Assembly: GCA_945893365.1 (NCBI GenBank)
Contig: CAMDED010000004.1
Location: 1 to 64,000 of the forward strand
Direction of reading: 5' to 3'
Length of the DNA: 64,000 nucleotides
Source: Candidatus Sulfopaludibacter sp. SbA3
Lineage (GTDB): Bacteria; Acidobacteriota; Terriglobia; Bryobacterales; Bryobacteraceae
The position numbers and the translations under genes are program-made. Every line of letters begins with the position of its first letter. Position 1 is the first letter of the stretch. Shown piece by piece: positions 1 to 7,498 of the stretch. The notes under the pieces were generated by a model. That model did not search any database, was not told the DNA's origin, and was given only the letters and a program-made list of their open reading frames with translations.

Positions 1-2
1 GC

Positions 3-167
3 CGGCTGCTATGGAAGATCTTGCATGAGGGGGTGCGGTACGAGGAACGGGGTCCGGAGGTAAGTGCGAAGTCGAAGCGCACGCGCACGGCCCGAATGAT
101 CAAGGAACTCCGCAAGCTCGGCTATCAGGTTGCAGGCGAACCTCTTGCAGCGGGTAACCCGGCATGA
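3..167 (+). pseudogene. C-terminal end of an IS110-family-like transposase (cut by window edge)
   Basis: An open frame enters from the left edge and ends at a TGA at 165-167. It encodes about 54 residues with the pattern ILHEGVRYEERG, then a run of basic residues, then LRKLGYQV. The last 40-50 residues of IS110-type transposases have this form (short helix, Y-x-x-x-G, basic helix, LG-hydrophobic). Only the tail is visible, so it cannot be told whether the gene is intact outside the window. The family assignment rests on this short pattern and is moderate. Confidence 0.5.
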
Positions 168-309
168 GCGGGTGGTTTTTCGACCCAGCCTTCTGCCGCC
201 TGTGTAGCAGGCCGCAAACGATGATGGCCTGGCCCACCGGCGCCACAGTTCCATCGGCAAGTGTGGAACAGTTATTTCCTGACGAGCACTTAGAACCGGC
301 GCCATGTGG
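168..309. other. Non-coding stretch behind the transposase, with stem-loops
   Basis: No convincing gene lies between the transposase stop and the AtuA-like gene. An inverted repeat CAGGCC (208-213) / GGCCTG (226-231) with a 12-nt loop is visible, plus a shorter GGGT/ACCC stem near 171-188. If the upstream gene belongs to the IS1111 branch of IS110, this could include the right end of the element and its guide ('bridge') RNA. That is inference; the left end is outside the window. Confidence 0.25.
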
Positions 310-329
310 GACAGGCCGGGCGGCCTGTC
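310..329. repeat. REP-like hairpin
   Basis: GACAGGCC (310-317), loop GGGC, GGCCTGTC (322-329) form a perfect 8-bp stem with a tetraloop. It lies between the transposase tail and the AtuA-like gene. Short GC-rich palindromes of this kind are common interspersed repeats in acidobacterial genomes. It could also act as a terminator stem, but no T-tract follows. Confidence 0.45.
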
Positions 330-426
330 AACGGCCTCGTCAGAGGCCCTACAGGGCAACCGGTTCCGCGCCGTTCGCACGCCGATTCCGTGACCCGCCC
401 TTTCCCCTCACTTCGGAGGAAGCGCC

Positions 427-1761
427 ATGATCCGCATCGCCAACGGGCAGGGCTTCTGGGGCGACTGGCTCGAAGCGCCGGTCCGTCTTGTCGAGCAAGG
501 GCCCATCGATTACCTCGCTCTCGACTACCTGGCCGAAGTGACCATGTCGATCCTGCAAAAGCAGAAGCTGGCCGACCCGGTACTCGGTTACGCGCGCGAC
601 TTTCCGCCGCTCATCGGCCGGATCGCGGGCAAGCTGCGGGAGCGAAATATCAAGGTCATTGCAAACGCCGGCGGCGTCAACCCCGGAGCTTGCGCTCGTG
701 CCGTGCTCAAAGCGGCGCCCGGTCTGCGCGTCGCAGTCGTCACCGGCGACGACGTCTATCCACGGCTCGACTCTTTTGCCGCCAGCGGCTACCAGATGCG
801 CGACATGGACAGCGGCGAGCCGCTCGCCTCCATTCGCAGCCGCATCCTCAGCGCGAACGCTTACATCGGCGCCTTTCCGCTGGCCGAGGCCCTCGCCACG
901 GGAGCCAATGTCGTGATCGCCGGCCGCTCGACCGATACGGCCCTCGCGCTCGCGCCCATGGTGCACCGCTTCGGCTGGAAATGGGACGAATGGGACAAAC
1001 TAGCCGCGGGAACCATTGCCGGCCACATCATCGAATGCGGCGCGCAAGCGACCGGCGGCAACTGCCAGGTGGATTGGCAAAGCATTCCGGACATGAGCGA
1101 GATCGGGTACCCGATCGTTGAAGCCGAGCCCGACGGCTCTTTTGTCGTGACCAGGCACTCTTCCTCCGGCGGGCGCGTAAACAGGGACACCGTGAAGGAG
1201 CAACTGCTCTACGAGCTCGGCGATCCGAAGAACTACATCACGCCCGACTGTGTGGCGGACTTTACCTCGGTCCATCTGGAAGACATGGCCGCGGACCGCG
1301 TGCGCGTCTCGGGCATTCGCGGCGCGCCCCGGCCTCCCACGTTGAAACTTTCGATCGCATACGAATATGGCTGGAAGGCGACCGGGACGCTTGTGTATAC
1401 CCGTCCTCAGGCGATCGAGAAAGCCCGCGCGGCCGACCGCATTGTGCGCGCCCGCCTCGGCCGCCTGGGTCTGAAGTTCGAGCGGATCCACACGGAGATT
1501 CTCGGTCTCAACGCCTGCCACGGACCGGCGGCCGGCGAAACGGCCGATCCGCCCGAAGTGCAGCTACGCATCGGCGTCCGGGGCCAGGATCGCAAAGCCG
1601 TCGACCGTTTCACTCGCGAGCTGATTCCCCTCGTCCTCAGCGGGCCGCCTGGCGCAACGGGATTCGGCGAAGGCAAACCGCCGGTACGCGAGATTGTGGC
1701 TTATTGGAGCGCGCTCATCCCTCGCGATGAAATTCAGACTCGTGTCGAGGTGATAGAGTGA
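427..1761 (+). CDS. AtuA-like acyclic terpene utilisation family protein (DUF1446)
   Basis: The 444-residue product begins with the conserved IRIANGQGFWGD segment and continues through the DYLAEVTMSIL region typical of the AtuA/DUF1446 family. In Pseudomonas, AtuA takes part in citronellol/geraniol catabolism; its exact reaction is unclear. The start ATG has a clear GGAGGAA ribosome site 8 bases upstream. The stop overlaps the next gene's GTG start as GTGA, so the two are probably translationally coupled. The next gene supplies the small AtuA C-terminal domain, and an enoyl-CoA hydratase follows. The trio looks like a CoA-thioester catabolic operon, but the substrate cannot be read from sequence. 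Confidence 0.85.
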   Translation: MIRIANGQGFWGDWLEAPVRLVEQGPIDYLALDYLAEVTMSILQKQKLADPVLGYARDFPPLIGRIAGKLRERNIKVIANAGGVNPGACARAVLKAAPGLRVAVVTGDDVYPRLDSFAASGYQMRDMDSGEPLASIRSRILSANAYIGAFPLAEALATGANVVIAGRSTDTALALAPMVHRFGWKWDEWDKLAAGTIAGHIIECGAQATGGNCQVDWQSIPDMSEIGYPIVEAEPDGSFVVTRHSSSGGRVNRDTVKEQLLYELGDPKNYITPDCVADFTSVHLEDMAADRVRVSGIRGAPRPPTLKLSIAYEYGWKATGTLVYTRPQAIEKARAADRIVRARLGRLGLKFERIHTEILGLNACHGPAAGETADPPEVQLRIGVRGQDRKAVDRFTRELIPLVLSGPPGATGFGEGKPPVREIVAYWSALIPRDEIQTRVEVIE

Positions 1762-2090
1762 AATTCCCGCTTTCGCGCATTGCGCATACGCGTTCCGGCG
1801 ACAAGGGAGACACCGCGAACATCGGTGTCATCGCCCTCGAGGAAAAGCACTATCCCATCCTTGTTCGCGAGGTCACCGCGGAACGCGTCAAGCGCCATTT
1901 CGGAGAGTTCGTGCTGGGCGAAGTGGAGCGGTTTGAGCTTCCTAACCTGGGCGCACTCAACTTTCTATTGCACGGCGCGCTCGATGGCGGGGGAACGGTT
2001 TCTTTGCGGGTTGACGCGCAGGGAAAAACCCTGGGCGCTGCCTTGCTCGGACTGGAGATTGAAGCGGATGCCTCAGAGCTTGAAAACTAG
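1758..2090 (+). CDS. AtuA-related C-terminal domain protein
   Basis: This 110-residue protein begins with LSRIAHTRSGDKGDTANIGV, the hallmark of the small domain that is often fused to the C-terminus of AtuA/DUF1446 proteins. Here it is a separate gene. The GTG start at 1758 overlaps the upstream TGA. The 3' end overlaps the start of the enoyl-CoA hydratase gene by 23 bases. The domain probably works with the 427-1761 product as two halves of one enzyme. The specific reaction is unknown. Confidence 0.82.
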   Translation: MKFPLSRIAHTRSGDKGDTANIGVIALEEKHYPILVREVTAERVKRHFGEFVLGEVERFELPNLGALNFLLHGALDGGGTVSLRVDAQGKTLGAALLGLEIEADASELEN

Positions 2091-2817
2091 CCGCGACGGC
2101 CGCGTGCTGTACCTGAAGCTGAACCGGCCGGAGAAGCGTAACGCTCTCAGCTACGACTTGTGTGTCAACTTGGTGGAAGCCATGGAGAGTGCCGGGTCCG
2201 ACCCCTCGGTCGGAGCCATCCTGCTGTGCGCCGAGGGCCGCACTTTCTGCGCGGGAATGGACCTGGACGAGATCCTGACGCCCGCGGACGGCGCCATCGC
2301 CGCGATCCACGAGCGTCTATTCACCGTCGGCAGCCGCGTTTTCAAGCCGATCGTCGCGGCGGTTGACGGAGCGGCGCTCGCAGGCGGCGCAGGCCTTCTC
2401 GCGAACGCGCACATCGTCGTCGCAAGCGAAGTTTCCAGTTTCGGACTGACCGAGATTCGGATCGGTTTGTGGCCCTTCCTGATCTTCCGCGCGGTGTGCC
2501 TCGCGATCGGGGAGCGCCGCACGCTGGAACTGACGATCACGGGGCGTATTTTCGAAGCGGAAGAGGCTCTCGACATCGGGCTGATCCATCACATTGGGCC
2601 GGTCGAACTCGCGGAGGAGCTTGCGGCCGCGGCGGCGGCGATGAGCCCGGACGCGTTGCGGGCGGGACTTCAATTCGCGAATGAGATTCGCGGCCAATCA
2701 TGGGCGGAAGCCGGCGCGGCGTCCATTCGCTATCGCGGCGAATTGTTCCGCAGCGCCAGGTTTCAGGAAAGCGTTCTCGCGTTTCGGGAGAAACGACCGC
2801 CTCGAACCGGAGGATAG
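2068..2817 (+). CDS. Enoyl-CoA hydratase/isomerase family protein (crotonase fold)
   Basis: The 249-residue crotonase-fold protein shows LNRPEKRNALS near the N-terminus, the first oxyanion-hole segment GRTFCAGMDLDE, and the second oxyanion-hole segment AAVDGAALAGGAGLL. The usual catalytic Glu appears in the FGLTEIRIGL region. The ATG at 2068 lies inside the 3' end of the preceding gene and gives the normal family length. As the third gene of the AtuA-like operon, it probably acts on an acyl-CoA from that pathway. A degenerate copy of its last 60 codons follows immediately downstream. Confidence 0.9.
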   Translation: MPQSLKTSRDGRVLYLKLNRPEKRNALSYDLCVNLVEAMESAGSDPSVGAILLCAEGRTFCAGMDLDEILTPADGAIAAIHERLFTVGSRVFKPIVAAVDGAALAGGAGLLANAHIVVASEVSSFGLTEIRIGLWPFLIFRAVCLAIGERRTLELTITGRIFEAEEALDIGLIHHIGPVELAEELAAAAAAMSPDALRAGLQFANEIRGQSWAEAGAASIRYRGELFRSARFQESVLAFREKRPPRTGG

Positions 2818-2844
2818 ATACCGGCGCGGCGGCTGAACGTTCTT

Positions 2845-3024
2845 GGCGGCGATGAGCCCGGACGCCTTGCCGGGGAACTTCAGTTTCGTCGATGAAATTC
2901 GCGGCCAATCACGGGCGGAAGCTGGCGCGGCGTCAACTCGCTACCGGAGCGAATTGTTCCGCAGCGCCAGGTTTCAGGAAGGCGTTCTCCCCTTCCCGGA
3001 CAGACGGTCACCTCGAACGGGCGG
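2845..3024 (+). pseudogene. Partial tandem duplicate of the enoyl-CoA hydratase 3' end
   Basis: From about 2845 to 3024 the DNA is a diverged copy of the last 180 bases of the hydratase gene (about 2635-2815). The shared landmarks are MSPDAL, EIRGQS, AEAGAAS, RSARFQE and PRTGG. Differences are scattered substitutions, so the duplication is not recent. The copy has no start of its own, and its end overlaps the 3' end of the opposing PEP-CTERM gene. It is probably non-functional. Confidence 0.8.
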
Positions 3025-3427
3025 GTTGATACTTCCTGCGGCCGTAAAAGAGCATTCCACCGAGCAGTCCGGCAAAGAGCAAGCTGCCGGAGCCCGGCTC
3101 CGGTGCATCTAGGGGACCGAAGTCCATCTCGAGCGGAGCGAAGTCCATATCGAGAGACGCCAGGCCTGGAGACGGAATTGCCCCCAGCTCCGCGGCGAAA
3201 TCCTGGGGAATTAGCATGAAAACAGAATCGACCGAGGGCAGTTGAGGCACCCCCAGAGGATCGGGAATCGGGAAAAATTGGAAATCCGCGGCGTCGAAAT
3301 CACTTGAGTTTAGGAAAATCGGAGGCGGCCCGAAATTCCCGTTGTCAAGCGACAGCGTTGCAGCGTGGCTGCAGAACAGGCAAGTAGCGCCCAGCACGAC
3401 CCCGCGAAGGTACATTCCGAGGGTCAT
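3008..3427 (-). CDS. PEP-CTERM sorting domain protein
   Basis: The 139-residue protein has an N-terminal hydrophobic signal segment (about residues 5-22) and a C-terminal tripartite sorting signal: a Pro-Glu-Pro motif, a hydrophobic stretch LLFAGLLGGMLF, and a basic tail beginning GRRK. Such proteins are exported and processed by exosortase, often in exopolysaccharide-producing bacteria. The middle is low in complexity, rich in Asp, Phe and Pro, and matches no family known to me. The ATG at 3427 overlaps the stop of a 16-codon leader frame. No strong ribosome site is visible directly before it. Confidence 0.8.
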   Translation of the reverse strand: MTLGMYLRGVVLGATCLFCSHAATLSLDNGNFGPPPIFLNSSDFDAADFQFFPIPDPLGVPQLPSVDSVFMLIPQDFAAELGAIPSPGLASLDMDFAPLEMDFGPLDAPEPGSGSLLFAGLLGGMLFYGRRKYQPARSR

Positions 3428-3474
3428 AATATTCTCGCAATATTCTCACAAATATTCTCATAAATATTATTCAT
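3424..3474 (-). CDS. Possible 16-residue leader peptide before the PEP-CTERM gene
   Basis: A short frame starts at ATG 3474 and encodes MNNIYENICENIARIL. Its TGA overlaps the ATG of the PEP-CTERM gene, so translation of the leader could couple to the main gene. Its codons are made of the GAGAATATT repeat described separately. The ATG lies about 7 bases after a TATAAT box, which would give a leaderless transcript. It may be chance, but the exact TGA/ATG overlap is suggestive. Confidence 0.35.
   Translation of the reverse strand: MNNIYENICENIARIL
3428..3468. repeat. Short tandem AATATTCTC repeats upstream of the PEP-CTERM gene
   Basis: AATATTCTC occurs at 3428-3436, 3439-3447 and 3451-3459. 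A fourth partial AATATT is at 3463-3468. Spacing is 11-12 bases, about one helical turn. The AT-rich block stands out in GC-rich surroundings. It could be a repeated operator or a post-transcriptional control element. Confidence 0.7.
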
Positions 3475-3480
3475 GGTTTT

Positions 3481-3486
3481 ATTATA
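3481..3486 (-). promoter_or_regulatory. Predicted -10 box (TATAAT) of the PEP-CTERM transcript
   Basis: A perfect TATAAT on the minus strand lies 7 bases before the leader-peptide ATG at 3474. No good -35 hexamer was found at 16-18 bp, so the promoter may need an activator. Confidence 0.4.
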
Positions 3487-3557
3487 CTCCCTTGGAATTA
3501 TCGGCGGGATACCTCAAAAACTTTAGATCGCTCCGCTGCGAATCCGCGACCCGGCGT

Positions 3558-4044
3558 TTAGCCCAGGGATTCGAGGAACCTTAGAGTGTCCCCGGCTGCC
3601 GCGCCACCTTTGCGTGCGTGGGCCACAAGCGGAATCTTGTGAGGCCCGGGCACGTTCTGAAGGCCGGGAAACGCCGCGCAGGCCGCCTTCACGATATCGA
3701 GCTTTCCCAGCATGGCCGCGGCGAAAATATCCATGCGCGCGCCCTTTTCGAGGAGAAAAAGCGCGATCTCCCGCCTGCCCATGTGAGAGGCCCCACCGAA
3801 GGGCCGTCTCAAAATCGCCGCCACCCCAGTCCCAAGTTGCGTTGATGAGTCCGGGCTGGGACGCGAGCAACGTCTTCGTCTTGTCCAGGTCGCCGTGAGC
3901 CGCCCTCACGAAATCTTTCACCAGACCGGGTTCGAGCGCCGGACCGCGATCGGGTTCCTTCGGGAGTTGCGCCGAGAGAGGCAGAGCGAAACCGGCGAAA
4001 AGCAACTGCCGTTTCGTAAACGAAGCCGGTTTAGCGAGGTACAT
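3558..4044 (-). pseudogene. Ankyrin-repeat exported protein, frameshifted
   Basis: The 5' part encodes a KRQLLFAGFALPLSAQ signal-like segment and the start of ankyrin-type helices (VKDFVRAAHGDLDKTKTLL ... GDFETAL). In the expected continuation the frame shifts: GGASHMGRREIALFLLEKGA to the end (DTLRFLESLG) is read one base out. One extra base near 3798, in the run GGCCCTTCGGTGGGG, explains it. Restoring the frame gives a roughly 160-residue ankyrin protein. The ATG at 4044 is preferred over a TTG at 4065. It is either a real pseudogene or a sequencing or assembly error. Confidence 0.75.
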
Positions 4045-4287
4045 ATGGGTAGTCGGACGCGGCAAATCGTCTTACGTTAGCACGCCGGCCGCCCTCACCC
4101 ACCGCGTCGCCGCCAGTCCCCGCGGCATCCGCCGTACGCCGGGAGAGGTTGTGGAGAGCCTGGCGACCACAAGGACAAGGAAGGGTCCGCCGGCCGGCTA
4201 TCCGGGGCTGCGAATGGCGGCAACTCGGTCACCCTTCCATGTCGCACACGCACCTGGATAATTCCAGAGGCCATCCGGGACTTCCGG

Positions 4288-4296
4288 TGATATAAT
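4288..4296 (+). promoter_or_regulatory. Extended -10 promoter (TGATATAAT), apparently leaderless
   Basis: TG-A-TATAAT is a consensus extended -10 element. It ends 6 bases before the ATG at 4303 of the LarA-like gene, so transcription should begin at or within a base or two of the start codon. No Shine-Dalgarno sequence can fit. Confidence 0.55.
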
Positions 4297-4302
4297 TCTG
4301 GG

Positions 4303-5589
4303 ATGCGGTTTTCACGCCTATTGCCCGTCACACAGCACTTTCCCGACCGTAGCGTCAAGGATATTCCAGGAGAAGTCCATAAGCAGCTTGCCTCGGCGAG
4401 CTTCGCCGCGCGGTTAAAGCCAGGCTCCCGTGTCGCGATCGGCATCGGCAGCCGGGGAATCACCAACATCGCAACTATCGCCCGTTCGGCGGTCGAATTT
4501 TGGAAGTCCGCCGGATTGAAGCCGTTTATTTTCCCGGCGATGGGTAGTCATGGAGCGGCCACGGCGCAGGGGCAGGCCGACGTTTTGGCGCACTACGGCA
4601 TCATCGAAGAGACCATGGGCTGTCCCATCGTGAGCTCGCTCGATGTGGTGGGCGTCGGCCGGACGCCGCAGGGCATCGAAACTTTCATGGACCGTAACGC
4701 CTTCGAAAGCGACGGAGTCATGCTGTGCGGCCGGGTGAAGTGGCATACGGATTTCGCGGGTAAGATCGAGAGCGGCTTGTTCAAGATGATGGCCATCGGT
4801 CTGGGCAAGTTCGCCGGGGCTCAGCACTACCACACCTACGCGTACAAACTGGGCATGGAGCCGGTGATTCGCGCCATTGGCCGGCAGGTTCTCGCAACCG
4901 GAAAGATACTCGGCGGCTTGGCGATTCTCGAAGACGCCCATCACAGCACCGGCCAACTGACGGCGGTACCGGTCGAGGACATGGAGCGCCGTGAGGAGGA
5001 ACTCCTGGCGCTCGTGAAATCATGGATGGGCAGGATTCCCATGAACCTCGATGTCCTGATCCTCGATGAGATCGGAAAGAACATCAGCGGCGCCGGTATG
5101 GATACGAAAGTGGTTAACCGCGGTGTGCACGGCCAGTACAACCCATGGCCGGACGCGCCGATTATCGAACGCGTGATGGTTCGCGACATCAGTACCTTGA
5201 GCTACGGTAATGCCGTTGGCCTCGGGATGGCGGACGTGGTGACGGATCGCTTCCTGGCGAAGATCGACTGGCTTCCGACGCGCATCAATTCCCTGACGGC
5301 CTCGAGTCCCGCCGCTATCCGCACGCCCGTCCATTTCGCCACGGATCGCGAGTGTCTCGAGCGCTTCGCGCCGACCGTCGGCAAGCTCGATTCCACGGAC
5401 GTTACCATCGGCTGGATCCGCAACACCATGGAACTCGACAATCTCATTCTGAGCGAGAATCTGCGGTCCGAGATCGAGGCCAACCCGGCGCTCGAGATTA
5501 CCGGACCGGCGATCGACATCCCATTCGACTCCGAAGGCAACCTTGAGAATCTGCTCGCGCCCGAAGGCGAGCTCGCCGCGGCGCATTAG
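4303..5589 (+). CDS. LarA-like (DUF2088-type) protein
   Basis: The 428-residue protein contains a nucleotide-fold-like segment VAIGIGSRGITNI, then IFPAMGSHGAATAQGQ, and a later GRVKWHTDFAGKIESGL. This pattern is that of proteins annotated as DUF2088/LarA N-terminal-like or 'lactate racemase-domain' proteins. The His residues around HYHTYAYKLG could bind metal. Whether it binds the nickel-pincer cofactor cannot be judged from sequence, and the substrate is unknown. It ends tail to tail with the deacetylase gene, the two stop codons overlapping by 3 bases. Confidence 0.6.
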   Translation: MRFSRLLPVTQHFPDRSVKDIPGEVHKQLASASFAARLKPGSRVAIGIGSRGITNIATIARSAVEFWKSAGLKPFIFPAMGSHGAATAQGQADVLAHYGIIEETMGCPIVSSLDVVGVGRTPQGIETFMDRNAFESDGVMLCGRVKWHTDFAGKIESGLFKMMAIGLGKFAGAQHYHTYAYKLGMEPVIRAIGRQVLATGKILGGLAILEDAHHSTGQLTAVPVEDMERREEELLALVKSWMGRIPMNLDVLILDEIGKNISGAGMDTKVVNRGVHGQYNPWPDAPIIERVMVRDISTLSYGNAVGLGMADVVTDRFLAKIDWLPTRINSLTASSPAAIRTPVHFATDRECLERFAPTVGKLDSTDVTIGWIRNTMELDNLILSENLRSEIEANPALEITGPAIDIPFDSEGNLENLLAPEGELAAAH

Positions 5590-6419
5590 ACGGACAGGTC
5601 GCGGTAGTTGACAATCTGAACGCCGTAATTCCGCGCCGCCAGGCGTACCTCGGGAGCCGTGAGGGCTTCGAGTTCCCGCGCCCTCGATTCCTTGAGCCGC
5701 GTGGGGGCGCGGCGCAGCTCTTCGCCGCAATGGCCCGGATGGCACATGAATTCGGTCACACCGTCCGGCAGACTCCCGATTAAGCGTACAAGCTCCGCGG
5801 TGTGGTAGCGTCCGGTAATCTGGAAGCCGGCGAAATGATCGGTCGACCGGCATCCTCGCGCGTCGAGGACGCGCCCGGCGTGGCGCCGCAGCAGACGCAG
5901 TGCGAAGTTGATGGCGCGTTTGCCACCCGGAATCCCGTACCCTCCGCTCATCGGAATGTCGAACGGGCGCCGCACCCAGCGGATACCGGACTCGGCGGAT
6001 ATCCGCGCCACGGCCCTGAGTACGGGCGGCGCGATATGCGTGTGTTTGTGCGTATCCAAGTGCGTGGGCCGGACGCCCGCTTCCTGAATCCGCCGCACCT
6101 GCGAAGCCAGTTCGTCGTACACGCGAATCGAACCGCGCAGCAGGCGCTTCAATAAATCGGCAACGCTCGCGGGCAGCGGCTCGCCGTCAAGCAGGGATCG
6201 CCCGCCCACCAGCACAAGATGGCACCCCACGTCGAGCGAAGGGTTCTCGCGGGATAACCGCGCCGCGTGGTCGAACGCATCGCCGTTCGCCATGAGCGTC
6301 GTAGCCGTGAGGATGCCGTTGCGATGAGCGTCGAGGATACCCTGGTTGACGTCCGTTGTATAGCCGAAATCGTCCGCATTGACCACGAGCCGCTTCGACG
6401 CGACAAGCCCAGCGCGCAT
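5586..6419 (-). CDS. ChbG/HpnK (YdjC-like) family carbohydrate deacetylase
   Basis: The N-terminal LVVNADDFG motif supplies the metal-binding Asp pair. HLDTHKHTHIAP and CHPGH provide the further metal and catalytic residues of the YdjC/ChbG/HpnK deacetylase family. The length of about 277 residues is normal. The ATG at 6419 overlaps the mlaD stop as TGATG and is preferred over a TTG one codon upstream. As the last gene of the mla operon it may deacetylate a lipid-linked sugar, such as a hopanoid glycoside, since HpnK acts in hopanoid biosynthesis. That link is inference from position. Confidence 0.8.
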   Translation of the reverse strand: MRAGLVASKRLVVNADDFGYTTDVNQGILDAHRNGILTATTLMANGDAFDHAARLSRENPSLDVGCHLVLVGGRSLLDGEPLPASVADLLKRLLRGSIRVYDELASQVRRIQEAGVRPTHLDTHKHTHIAPPVLRAVARISAESGIRWVRRPFDIPMSGGYGIPGGKRAINFALRLLRRHAGRVLDARGCRSTDHFAGFQITGRYHTAELVRLIGSLPDGVTEFMCHPGHCGEELRRAPTRLKESRARELEALTAPEVRLAARNYGVQIVNYRDLSV

Positions 6420-7492
6420 CAAAACAGGGCGAGCTTGATCCGCAGGAACTTTTTCGGATTGGCCCGGATGTCCTTCGCCAGCGACTGAAATTCCGCCATT
6501 GCGCCGTTCAAGGACTCGTACATCTGCGGGTTCACCAGCAACTGGCCAAGCGTGCCTTGACCGGAGTTTAACTTGTCAAGCGTCAGGTCGACCTTGGCGA
6601 TGGTCTGATTCACCTGCTTGTAGAGCTGGTCGTCCTTAAGCATCTTGCCGACCGTGCCCTTGCCGGCGTTGACGTCCTCCAGCATTTTCCGCGCCTCCAG
6701 GAGGGTCTTACGCGCCTCGTCGAAGACGGCAGGGTCCTTCAGGAATTTGCCCGCGGTTCCCTGGCCCGCCTGAAGCTCGTCCACCACGCCGTTAACTTTC
6801 TTGATCGTGCCGCGAACGTCCATGTACAACGAATCGTCGTAAATCAGCTTCGCCAGGGTGCCGTTGCCCGTGCGGACGGCGACGATGGTCTTCTGCGCCT
6901 CGCCGACAAGGGAGTTCATCTTGTTGTACAGCTCTTCGTCGCGAATCAGTTTGCCCACATTACCCTTGCCCGCTTCGATATCGGCGAACAGAAGATCGAC
7001 CCGCTTTATCATCTTCTGAAGATCGGCCAGAATATTGGCGCTTTGGTTCATCAACTCCGGAATGTCGCGGGATTCCAGGCTTTTCAGCTCCGCGCCGTTC
7101 TTCACCACCACGGCGGCTTTGCCCTTTTCGATGTTGATAAATTTGTCGCCGAGCAGATTCGAAGCGCTAATGCCGGCAACGGAGTCCTCCGGAATTTGAG
7201 CCAGCAGATCCCGCGTTACCGTCATCTCGATTCTGACGAATCGCTTCGGATCCTTGTCTCCCGAAAGGACAACGTCCTGAATCGTTCCGATCAGGATCCC
7301 GTTGAGCCTCACGGTCGACCCGGTCGCGATGCCGCCGGAGTCGTTCATGAAGGTCAGCAAGGTGGCGGTACGAGTGAACAAACCCGTACTGCCGGTCAGC
7401 AGGAAAATGAGCACGCCGAGGATGATCATGGCCACGATCGCCATGACCCCGACCCTCAACTTCGCCCACGAAACTGTTTTTGCGGCAGGCAT
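6419..7492 (-). CDS. mlaD: MlaD-family (MCE domain) lipid-transport substrate-binding protein
   Basis: The 357-residue protein has one N-terminal transmembrane helix (about residues 12-33) and an MCE domain (about 38-120, with TGSTVRLNGILIGTI). A long C-terminal part carries about four diverged copies of a G-x-G-T/N-x-G-K/Q-hydrophobic-hydrophobic unit followed by a D/N-x-hydrophobic-Y element. In Mla systems MCE proteins form a periplasmic ring that passes phospholipids between the membranes. The extended repetitive tail is unlike the short E. coli MlaD and resembles the longer helical tails of PqiB/YebT or Mce proteins. It starts 6 bases after the mlaF stop. Confidence 0.87.
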   Translation of the reverse strand: MPAAKTVSWAKLRVGVMAIVAMIILGVLIFLLTGSTGLFTRTATLLTFMNDSGGIATGSTVRLNGILIGTIQDVVLSGDKDPKRFVRIEMTVTRDLLAQIPEDSVAGISASNLLGDKFINIEKGKAAVVVKNGAELKSLESRDIPELMNQSANILADLQKMIKRVDLLFADIEAGKGNVGKLIRDEELYNKMNSLVGEAQKTIVAVRTGNGTLAKLIYDDSLYMDVRGTIKKVNGVVDELQAGQGTAGKFLKDPAVFDEARKTLLEARKMLEDVNAGKGTVGKMLKDDQLYKQVNQTIAKVDLTLDKLNSGQGTLGQLLVNPQMYESLNGAMAEFQSLAKDIRANPKKFLRIKLALF

Positions 7493-7498
7493 AGACTT

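Noticed and set aside
306-1121. Long forward frame inside the AtuA-like gene
   Set aside because: Arg/Pro-rich composition typical of a shadow frame in GC-rich DNA.
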